A stretch of 7,505 nt of DNA, taken from positions 1 through 7,505 of the forward strand of contig JABDJQ010000708.1 in NCBI GenBank assembly GCA_013002425.1, in the 5' to 3' direction. A program made the translations under genes and the position numbers. The notes below the pieces were generated by a model, which saw only the letters and a list, made by a program, of their open reading frames with translations, searched no databases and was not told where the DNA came from. This document shows, piece after piece, positions 1 to 5,688 of this stretch; within the stretch, counting starts at the first letter, position 1; every line of letters starts with the position of its first letter. The DNA is from Gemmatimonadota bacterium. Its GTDB lineage: Bacteria > Orphanbacterota > Orphanbacteria > Orphanbacterales > Orphanbacteraceae.

Positions 1-1
1 G

Positions 2-295
2 AGTGCGGCGTTCGACGATACGTGGGCAGCGCATCCGCTGCGGGCGGATCTTACGAGCGCGGCCGAACGTCATTATCGCGGCGGCGACGCCGAGCGCGGC
101 GCGCGGCGCTATCTGGGAGCTTGCATCGCGGAGACCGGCCCGTTCGGAGAGAAGTTCGACGGCAGCCTCTTTCTGTCGTACAACGGCCCCGAGTTCGACG
201 CCTGTCTTCCCGATCTGCCCACGCTCCACATCTTTTCGTACAAGAAGGGGAAAACCGTCAAGCCGTGGTTCGTCGAAGAAGAGGTGTCGGCATGA
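2..295 (+). CDS. C-terminal fragment of unrecognised protein upstream of an acyl carrier protein
   Basis: This is the last 97 residues of a gene that begins outside the window; the first complete codon starts at base 2. I do not recognise the family. The frame was chosen because it ends in TGA at 293-295, forming an ATGA overlap with the acyl carrier protein start. It also has normal amino-acid composition and about three quarters G/C at third codon positions, while the other two plus frames are arginine-rich and implausible. The visible part begins acidic and helical (ADLTSAAERHY, then an Arg/Ala-rich stretch). It ends in an aromatic, beta-like segment (FDGSLFLSYNG, LHIFSYKKGK, KPWFVEEE). 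No signal peptide or membrane segment is visible in this part. The 4-nt overlap implies translational coupling with the carrier protein, so it may be an enzyme that loads, modifies or uses the carrier; that is inference from position only. Confidence 0.6.
   Translation, partial: SAAFDDTWAAHPLRADLTSAAERHYRGGDAERGARRYLGACIAETGPFGEKFDGSLFLSYNGPEFDACLPDLPTLHIFSYKKGKTVKPWFVEEEVSA
279..284 (+). promoter_or_regulatory. Ribosome binding site for the acyl carrier protein gene
   Basis: AAGAGG lies 7 nt upstream of the ATG at 292, inside the end of the upstream gene. It supports that ATG over the longer open frame that begins at base 22, whose extra 90 codons translate to an arginine-rich shadow. Confidence 0.55.
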
Positions 296-528
296 ACAGG
301 GGCCAGATCGAAGCGCGCCTCATCGCGCACATCGAAAGCGTGGCCGGCGCACACGTGACGAACACGACGCACCTCATCGACGAGCAGATCCTCGACTCGA
401 TGGGCTTCATCAATCTGATCGCGTTCATCGAAACGGAGTTCGGCGTTTCGTTCGAAGAGAGCGAGCTCGACGAGTGCTTCGAGACGATCGGCATGATCGC
501 GGGGCTCGTGCTGAAAAAGCGAGTGTAG
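292..528 (+). CDS. Free-standing acyl carrier protein (phosphopantetheine-binding, 78 aa)
   Basis: This small acidic protein fits the PP-binding/acyl carrier family in length and pattern. Residues 33-39 read ILDSMGF, and Ser36 is the expected 4'-phosphopantetheine attachment site at the start of helix II. The helix continues as INLIAFIETEFGV, followed by the usual FEESEL segment and a C-terminal helix (FETIGMIAGLVLKK). Such carriers hold an acyl or aminoacyl group as a thioester for a partner enzyme in the cytoplasm. The DSM rather than DSL motif, and the lack of close likeness to AcpP, suggest a specialised carrier of the kind found in secondary-metabolite, surface-polysaccharide or D-alanyl/aminoacyl transfer clusters, not the housekeeping fatty-acid ACP. 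It overlaps the preceding gene by 4 nt and is the last gene of that operon, since the next gene runs in the opposite direction. About 88% of its third codon positions are G/C. Confidence 0.88.
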   Translation: MNRGQIEARLIAHIESVAGAHVTNTTHLIDEQILDSMGFINLIAFIETEFGVSFEESELDECFETIGMIAGLVLKKRV

Positions 529-644
529 GGCGGGTCCTTCCGAGTCTACGACACGGAAACTTCCCGTTCATGGAGCACCGACCACGCTCGAGCGCTCGCG
601 GGCCGTTCACAAGTCCCCACGATGACGAGACTGGCGCTCCCGGA

Positions 645-1394
645 CTAGTTCTTCATCAGCTCTTGCACGATCGCCCGAGCGACCCCTTCTGCGGACGCGG
701 GGTTCTGGCCGGTGATGAGTCGTCCGTCGGCGACAACAGATGGCTGCCAGTTGGCGGCTTTCTGCATGACCGCACCGCGCTTCACCAGAGCCGACTCCAA
801 CAGAAACGGGACGGTCTCAGTCAGCTCGACGGCGGCCTCTTCCTCGTTGGTAAAGGCCGCGACGTTCCTGCCACTTACCAGGTAGCTGTCGTCGGAGAGC
901 CGAACGTTGATGAGAGCAGCGGGGCCGTGGCACACCGCCGAGACCACCCCTTCGGACTCATAGACGTTGGCCAGGAGCTTCTGGACATCCTTGTTGTCCG
1001 GGAGGTCCCACATCGTTCCGTGGCCTCCGACGACCAGGACTGCTGAATAGTCCGCGGCTTTGACCGCGGCCACTTTCCTGGTTGCGCCGAGCGCCGCCTG
1101 GACGTCTGCATTCTCCCAGAACTCCTTCTGGACCGGATCGGTCAGGTCCAGCCCATCATGAGGCGGGCGCCCACCTGCCACACTCACGAACTCAAAGGGG
1201 ATGCCGGCCTCTGTGAAGACCTTCCAGGGGTGAGCGGCTTCGGGAACGAAGTACCCGGTTTCCCGATCGAGCTCGCCCATCTGGCCATGCGAGGTCAGCA
1301 GGATCATCACCGGTGGGATGGTCTTGTCCGCGCAGGCCGAAAGAGCGATGGCCAGGGCAAACGACGCCAGAACGAAACGAAAGATAGATGACAT
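645..1394 (-). CDS. Lipid-anchored DJ-1/PfpI family protein (type 1 glutamine amidotransferase-like, Hsp31 class)
   Basis: The 249-residue product begins with a lipoprotein signal peptide: a short n-region, a hydrophobic stretch FVLASFALAIA and the lipobox LSAC with Cys21. Ala at +2 gives no inner-membrane retention signal by the enterobacterial rule. The mature part is a DJ-1/PfpI fold. Glu52 lies in TGYFVPEAAHPW, the VVGGHG strand-turn is at 121-126, and the nucleophile elbow AVCHGPAAL carries Cys155-His156. ITGQNPASAEGVA near the C-terminus is typical of this family. Glu52, Cys155 and His156 match the catalytic residues of yeast Hsp31/Candida Glx3-type glyoxalase III enzymes, so methylglyoxal detoxification, protein deglycation or chaperone/holdase activity are candidates; the actual activity is not shown by sequence. 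The start is supported by an AGAGGA site 4 nt upstream. It is separated by 130 nt from the preceding same-strand lipoprotein gene and converges on the acyl carrier gene. Its third-position G/C is lower than in the flanking operons. Confidence 0.9.
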   Translation of the reverse strand: MSSIFRFVLASFALAIALSACADKTIPPVMILLTSHGQMGELDRETGYFVPEAAHPWKVFTEAGIPFEFVSVAGGRPPHDGLDLTDPVQKEFWENADVQAALGATRKVAAVKAADYSAVLVVGGHGTMWDLPDNKDVQKLLANVYESEGVVSAVCHGPAALINVRLSDDSYLVSGRNVAAFTNEEEAAVELTETVPFLLESALVKRGAVMQKAANWQPSVVADGRLITGQNPASAEGVARAIVQELMKN

Positions 1395-1398
1395 GGGA

Positions 1399-1404
1399 TC
1401 CTCT
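1399..1404 (-). promoter_or_regulatory. Ribosome binding site of the DJ-1 family lipoprotein gene
   Basis: On the minus strand AGAGGA sits 4 nt before the ATG at 1394. It supports this start, which also places the signal peptide correctly. Confidence 0.55.
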
Positions 1405-1453
1405 GTTATTGGGCGCCTGAGAGTTCTCGTGGATTCTGTCCGGACTCGGTCGA

Positions 1454-1471
1454 GGGCAGCTTCGGCTTCCC
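1454..1471. repeat. Short imperfect inverted repeat in the gap between the two lipoprotein genes
   Basis: Seven bases pair with seven across a four-base loop, with one mismatch. In the plus-strand sense the loop is TTCG closed by C-G, a very stable RNA tetraloop type. In the minus-strand (gene-sense) transcript the loop is CGAA. It lies about 54 nt after the stop of the upstream lipoprotein gene and about 60 nt before the DJ-1 gene start. No T-run follows on either strand, so it is not a standard intrinsic terminator. It may be chance in GC-rich DNA. The rest of the 1395-1524 gap shows no promoter I could defend. Confidence 0.3.
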
Positions 1472-1524
1472 ACGCGCAAGATTCCAGTCTATCCGAAATT
1501 GCTCCATCACGTCACCAGGCTACA

Positions 1525-2640
1525 TCAATCAATTGCTGTCTCCAGTTCATAGAACGTCGACCTCCCCTGGAACGGATCGCTCATCAGAACCCAGATCCGA
1601 CCATCGCCACAGGCGATTCCCGCCGGGAATCCGTGATCCTGCACGGTCATTTCGTACACGCCGAGAACCTCCCCGCCGCCATCGATCCGGTAGATTCTCG
1701 AATCGAACCAGGACTGGCTCCAGAACGAGTCGCCGTCGAACGCCAGATAGATGAGACCGGGCACGCTGTAGTCAACCGTTTGCAGCGTGACGCCCGCGTC
1801 GATTCGATGGAGTTTTCTTCCCTCGGAGCCGAGAGACCAGAGCGCGCCGCCCGAAGCCCCCAGGCCGGAAGTCCGGTGGTCCATTCGATCCTGCGATATC
1901 ACCGCTCCGTCGCGGGTAAACGAAATGACGTCCGAGAGATTCTGCACCTCTCCGTCGCCGGAGACGCTGAGAGGAAGATGGCCCCGGAAGAGGCTGTCGT
2001 CCAGGGTCAGCGCCGTGCTCGTCCAGAGAATCTCATCGCGCAGAAAGACGCCCAACTCCTCCAGCACGTCGCCTTCCCGGTTCAATCTGAGATACTTTCC
2101 GGATGAAGCAGACCATAGGTCCGTTCCGTCGAAAGCCAGTACGGAGGCACTGCGATTCAGCTCCCGTGAGCGTAGCGGCGTCAGCGCGATCCGTTCGATC
2201 GCGCGGCAATCGATCTCCGCGTCGATGGCGAGCCCTTCGCTCACGATCGAGCCGGTCAGACGCCCGAACGGATCCTGCGCCGCATCAATCGACAGGGAAT
2301 AGCCATACGCGAGCAGGTCCGTATTCAGCTCCAGAAAGACTCTGTCCGAGTCCACCGTACCCCGCATCCAGAAATCACGGACGGGACCCTCGTCGATCTC
2401 GAGCACGATACGACCATCCACGCGCGTCCCGGTTCCATCCACATGAATGCTGAGGCTGCCTGCCTCCTGCTTGCCGGGTACGAGCATTTCGCCAACCCAG
2501 GAGAGACTCAGGTCCTGTGTCTGTGCGGCGTCTCCGGGATCGTTGCTGCAGGAGAACGCGACAAGGGCAATCACAGACCACGCGATGATCGCAATCGGCA
2601 CCCTGCTGTCAGCTCGCTTCCTCATGCTTTCACTATACAT
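1525..2640 (-). CDS. Unrecognised lipoprotein with beta-rich N-domain and propeller-like repeats
   Basis: A 371-residue exported protein that I cannot assign to a named family. Residues 7-30 form a basic n-region and hydrophobic core (VPIAIIAWSVIALVAFS) ending at a probable lipid-modified Cys31; the lipobox AFSC is acceptable but not ideal. Residues 43-155 alternate hydrophobic and polar residues (for example SLSIHVDG, GRIVLEID, VFLELNTD), suggesting a beta-sandwich or barrel-like domain. From about 165 to the end, a motif of the form (F)DG-x-LW, then a basic or Ile-Arg-Ile strand, then G-x-V recurs near 169-192, 263-285, 300-326 and 343-366, with a weaker copy around 225-250. This resembles NHL or SMP-30-like propeller blades, but fewer are visible than a full propeller needs. 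Translation may begin at Met6 (base 2625), giving the more typical start MRKR; neither start has a strong ribosome site. It lies 35 nt after the glycosyltransferase gene but differs from it in codon use. No catalytic motif is seen; a binding or sensing role on the cell envelope is only a guess. Confidence 0.75.
   Translation of the reverse strand: MYSESMRKRADSRVPIAIIAWSVIALVAFSCSNDPGDAAQTQDLSLSWVGEMLVPGKQEAGSLSIHVDGTGTRVDGRIVLEIDEGPVRDFWMRGTVDSDRVFLELNTDLLAYGYSLSIDAAQDPFGRLTGSIVSEGLAIDAEIDCRAIERIALTPLRSRELNRSASVLAFDGTDLWSASSGKYLRLNREGDVLEELGVFLRDEILWTSTALTLDDSLFRGHLPLSVSGDGEVQNLSDVISFTRDGAVISQDRMDHRTSGLGASGGALWSLGSEGRKLHRIDAGVTLQTVDYSVPGLIYLAFDGDSFWSQSWFDSRIYRIDGGGEVLGVYEMTVQDHGFPAGIACGDGRIWVLMSDPFQGRSTFYELETAID
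2632..2637 (-). promoter_or_regulatory. Possible -10 element for a leaderless start of the propeller-like lipoprotein gene
   Basis: TATAGT on the minus strand ends 6 nt before the internal ATG at 2625, the spacing expected if transcription began at that ATG. No convincing -35 box lies 16-18 nt upstream, and the sequence also encodes Tyr-Ser of the longer start, so this is weak. Confidence 0.2.
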
Positions 2641-2675
2641 CTTCTGTCCGTCACACGCTCAGACGCCGGCAAGCA

Positions 2676-3797
2676 TTACCCCTCGTAGATCTTCTCGTAC
2701 GCCTTCACGAACCGCTCCAGGTCGAACTCGCTCTGCACGCGCGCGCGGCCGACCGCGGCGTCCCGCTCGCGCGCGGCGCCGTTCACGAGGACGTCCTTCC
2801 ACTGTTCCGCGAGCGCCTCGGGATTCGAGGCGGGCACGATCCGGGGCGCGAGTTCGTCGCCGAGTACCGCGCGGTTGCCGCCGACGTCGGTCACGACGGG
2901 TACGAGGCCGCTCGCCATCGCTTCGAGCAGCGAAACGGAAGTCCCTTCGCTGCGCGACGACATCGTGAAGAGCGAGAACGTCGCGTGCAGTTCGTGAATG
3001 TCGTTCCGCCAGCCGAGAAAGTGGATGTTCTTCGCGATGCGCAGCTCCCGGGCGCGCGATTCGAGCGCGGCGCGCTGGGAACCGTCGCCCGCGATCACGA
3101 GATGCGGCGCGGGGCCGTCGGCGCGCGTGTCCCAGCCGTCGTGCAGGATCGCCATCGCCTCGACCATCACGTCGTAGCCCTTGATGTACTCGAGGCGCCC
3201 GATGCTGCCGATGACGGGAACGCCGGCCGCGAGCGCGAGTTCGGCCCGGATCACGCCGGTGTCGGTGCGCGGCCGGAACACGTCGGTATCGACGCCGTTG
3301 ATGACGACTTCGACGCGGCACGAGGGCGCCACGAGGTGCTTCGCGAGATAGTCGCCGAGCTTCTGCGAAACGGCGATGACGACATCGGTGCGCCTGCTTG
3401 CGATTCCGTCGACCTTGCGATGCATCCAGCTGTCGGGGAGCGCGCGGCCGTGATCGGTGTGCACGATGCGCGGCACGCCCGCTTTCTTCGCCGCGAGCGA
3501 CGCCTTGTACCAGACGCCCGAATGACTGTGCACGACATCGGGCGCGATCTCGCGGATCTGATCGATCAGCGGCCCCGGCCAGAGCATCGACCAGCGCGGC
3601 AGCTTCGCGCCCGTGTGCAGCGTGACGCTCTCGTCCATGTCGTGCGAGAAGCGGCCCAGATACTGGAGCCCCAGCACGTGCGTTTCGAAGCGGTCACGAT
3701 CGATCGTCCGCGCGATCTCGGCGATCAGACGCTCCATCCCGCCGTAATGCAGGTTCTGTATGATGTGCAGGACGCGTATGCGTTCAGGCGATGTCAT
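2676..3797 (-). CDS. GT4 family glycosyltransferase (GT-B fold, 373 aa)
   Basis: A retaining GT-B glycosyltransferase that would transfer a sugar from an activated nucleotide donor to a lipid, glycan or other acceptor at the cytoplasmic face of the membrane. Numbering from the chosen ATG, the N-terminal Rossmann half starts IRVLHIIQNLHYGGMERLI, where the GGMER turn is typical of GT4. VVHSHSGVWYKA and VHTDHGR (about 89-116) follow, then VIAVSQ and VINGVDTDVF. The C-terminal donor-binding half has GSIGRLEYIKGYD (197-209), LVIAGDG, and the family E-x7-E motif within EGTSVSLLE (Glu284 and Glu292), followed by TDVGGN. The overall look is close to EpsF and the exosortase-associated sugar transferases. 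The open frame extends to 3860, but its first 21 residues are an Arg/Ser-rich tail read from within the ABC gene; the ATG at 3797 gives the family's usual N-terminus and a 14-nt overlap with the ABC gene stop. Only weak Shine-Dalgarno sequence precedes it, so coupled re-initiation is likely. Acceptor and sugar are unknown. Confidence 0.9.
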   Translation of the reverse strand: MTSPERIRVLHIIQNLHYGGMERLIAEIARTIDRDRFETHVLGLQYLGRFSHDMDESVTLHTGAKLPRWSMLWPGPLIDQIREIAPDVVHSHSGVWYKASLAAKKAGVPRIVHTDHGRALPDSWMHRKVDGIASRRTDVVIAVSQKLGDYLAKHLVAPSCRVEVVINGVDTDVFRPRTDTGVIRAELALAAGVPVIGSIGRLEYIKGYDVMVEAMAILHDGWDTRADGPAPHLVIAGDGSQRAALESRARELRIAKNIHFLGWRNDIHELHATFSLFTMSSRSEGTSVSLLEAMASGLVPVVTDVGGNRAVLGDELAPRIVPASNPEALAEQWKDVLVNGAARERDAAVGRARVQSEFDLERFVKAYEKIYEG

Positions 3798-5688
3798 GCT
3801 CCGCGGGCGGCGCCTCCCCGACCTTCTCCATGAGTTCGTACTGATGATAAATCGACGCATACTCGCCCGCGCCGGCCATCAGTTCGTCGTGCGTGCCCCG
3901 CTCGACGACCCGGCCCTCGCTCATCACGAAGATGCGATCGACACGCCGTAGAGTATCCGGCCTGTGCGTCACGAGCAAGGCCGTTCGTCCCGGCATGACC
4001 TCATGCAGTCTGTCCCAGAGAAGACGTTCCGTCTGCGCGTCGAGCGCGGACGTGCAGTCGTCGAGAATCAGAACGCGCGGCTCGGTCACGAGGGCGCGCG
4101 CCAGCGACAGGCGTTGCTTCTGCCCGCCCGAAAGCGCGAGCCCGCGCGTGCCGATCATCGTCTCGAGTCCCCGCGGGAACCGTTCGACGTCCATCAGGAA
4201 GCGCGAGATCTCGAGAGCCCATTCGATTCGCTCGTCGGAAATGCCCGCGCGGCCGAACACGATGTTGTTGCGCACCGTGTCGCTGAAGAGCACCGGATCC
4301 TGAGGCACGTAGCCGAGCATCGACCGCAGCTCCGTGATGTCGTAGTCGCGCACGTCGCGCCCGGCGATCGTAACGAGGCCTTCGTCGACATCCACGACGC
4401 GCGGCAGCAGATTCACGAGCCACGTCTTGCCCGCGCCCACGCGCCCGACGAGCGCGATCGTTTCGCCCTCGGCGATGCGGAGTTCGTCGATATCGAGAAT
4501 CTTGCGGCGCCCCTCGCCGTCGAAGCCGAACTTGATGTTCTCGAACGCGATCGCGGGGCCGGTAGTGCCCGCAGCTGCGCCAGCGCCGGCGGCAGGCGCA
4601 CCCGTGCCGCCGCTCGCATGCGCTCCGCCAACAACAACATCATTCTCGTCCATCCCCTCGAACCCGCGCTCCACCATGGCCGGAATACGCTCGATGTCGC
4701 GCAGGCGATGAATCGAAACGCCCGACTGGCGCGACTTGACGAGGAACTGACCGACATCGAACATCGGGAACACGAGCCAGACCACGTAGTAGATGAACGT
4801 CGCCATCTCGCCGACCGTCAGTTCGTTCTGCACCACGCGATAACCGCCGGCGAAGAGCACGATCACGACGCCGAACTGCCATATATAATTGTAGAGAGAG
4901 TCGATGATCGTCGTCATCTTGACCGCCGCGACTTCGGCGTCGCGCCGCGCTTCGGCCACCCGGTCGAACTTCGCGGCCTGCGCGTCCTCGCGCGCGTACG
5001 CCTTCACGACACGCACGCCGTAGAAACACGCCTCCATGACGTCGTTCACGCGGCTGATGCTCTTCTGCAACGCGTCGTAGCGGTCGTCGAGCAGCTTCCC
5101 GCTTCGAAAGAAGATCAGGATCAGGACCGGCAGCGGCCCGGCCGTGAACAGCGTGAGCCACGGATCGATCGAAAGCATCATGGCCACGATGAAAAGGATC
5201 CCGATCGTCGCTTCGTACAGGCGAAAGATCCCCGAGCACGCGAACCAGCTGAGCTTCTCGGCCACGTCGTCGGTCATGCGCGTCACGAGATCGCCGGTCG
5301 CGAACTTCCGGAAGAAGTCGGGGCCCTTTGTCGTAAGACGATTGAAGGCGTCCTGGCGAAAGAGCCACTCGAGGCGGCAGTTCATCCACGCGCGCGTGCT
5401 CATGAGACACGCGTAGAAAACGAATGTCGACGAGCCGAGCAGGAAGAACGTGGCCGCGAACGACTGCGCCGGCGTCAGGCCGAAGCCCGCGCCACGATCG
5501 GCGATCGCGAGCGCGACGCCCGAAAGCGAATCGCCGTTCCCGTTCATCGTGTCGATCGTGTAGCCGAACAGCCTCGGCACGAACACGTTGACCATGCTGT
5601 AAAGCGGCGTCATGACGACGAGGAACAGCACGATCCCCCAGTATTTCTTATAGAAGCGCGCGAGCCAGAGAAAATCACTTCGGTTCAT
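3784..5688 (-). CDS. ABC exporter half-transporter with atypical catalytic Asp (degenerate-site subunit, 634 aa)
   Basis: A fused membrane and ATPase half-exporter of the type IV (MsbA/TM287-like) kind. About six membrane segments are visible (roughly 17-37, 76-98, 150-173, 176-195, 262-282, 292-312), with a long outward loop 45-75. A Gly/Ala-rich linker (about 353-378) leads to the nucleotide-binding domain. This has A-loop Phe389, Walker A GRVGAGKT (415-422), Q-loop Gln463, exporter X-loop ETMIGTRG, signature LSGGQ (519-523), Walker B LILDD, D-loop SALD and switch His575. The residue after the Walker B Asp is Asp544, where a catalytic Glu is expected. A canonical signature combined with a defective Walker B is the pattern of the TM287-type subunit, which pairs with a partner that has a good Glu. 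That partner is the gene immediately upstream, which overlaps this one by 14 nt. Substrate unknown: lipid, glycolipid, peptide or drug are all possible, and the downstream glycosyltransferase favours a glycoconjugate. The ATG is supported by AAGGGAG 8 nt upstream. Confidence 0.93.
   Translation of the reverse strand: MNRSDFLWLARFYKKYWGIVLFLVVMTPLYSMVNVFVPRLFGYTIDTMNGNGDSLSGVALAIADRGAGFGLTPAQSFAATFFLLGSSTFVFYACLMSTRAWMNCRLEWLFRQDAFNRLTTKGPDFFRKFATGDLVTRMTDDVAEKLSWFACSGIFRLYEATIGILFIVAMMLSIDPWLTLFTAGPLPVLILIFFRSGKLLDDRYDALQKSISRVNDVMEACFYGVRVVKAYAREDAQAAKFDRVAEARRDAEVAAVKMTTIIDSLYNYIWQFGVVIVLFAGGYRVVQNELTVGEMATFIYYVVWLVFPMFDVGQFLVKSRQSGVSIHRLRDIERIPAMVERGFEGMDENDVVVGGAHASGGTGAPAAGAGAAAGTTGPAIAFENIKFGFDGEGRRKILDIDELRIAEGETIALVGRVGAGKTWLVNLLPRVVDVDEGLVTIAGRDVRDYDITELRSMLGYVPQDPVLFSDTVRNNIVFGRAGISDERIEWALEISRFLMDVERFPRGLETMIGTRGLALSGGQKQRLSLARALVTEPRVLILDDCTSALDAQTERLLWDRLHEVMPGRTALLVTHRPDTLRRVDRIFVMSEGRVVERGTHDELMAGAGEYASIYHQYELMEKVGEAPPAEHDIA
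4555..4632 (-). other. Coding Gly/Ala-rich low-complexity linker in the ABC subunit
   Basis: Residues 353-378 of the 634-residue ABC protein are almost only Gly, Ala, Thr, Ser and Pro, between the last transmembrane helix region and the first strand of the ATPase domain (AIAFENIKF). The partner subunit has only a short ordinary linker (around 327-343) at this place. It looks like a flexible spacer within one reading frame; no frameshift is needed. Confidence 0.7.

Noticed and set aside
22..291. Extension of the carrier protein by 90 residues
   Set aside because: The extension is arginine-rich, occupies the frame beside the real upstream gene, and the ATG at 292 has a ribosome site and gives the normal carrier length.
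585..598. Overlapping palindromes (CGCTCGAGCG and CGAGCGCTCG) in the convergent gap 529-644, considered as a bidirectional terminator
   Set aside because: They have no loop and no T-run, and short palindromes of this type are common in DNA of this composition. No convincing terminator was found in this gap.
3..1046. A 347-codon plus-strand open frame running through the carrier protein and into the DJ-1 gene
   Set aside because: Arg/Pro/Ser-rich translation with no family resemblance; it crosses two well-supported genes in other frames.
3798..3860. N-terminal extension of the glycosyltransferase
   Set aside because: The 21 extra residues are a basic tail read out of frame from the ABC gene and are not part of the GT4 N-terminus, which starts properly just after the ATG at 3797.
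4878..4895. AT-rich spot (ATATATAATTG) in GC-rich DNA, considered as an internal promoter
   Set aside because: It encodes the Tyr-Asn-Tyr-Ile-Trp segment of membrane helix 5 in the ABC gene, and no matching -35 box or downstream start was seen.
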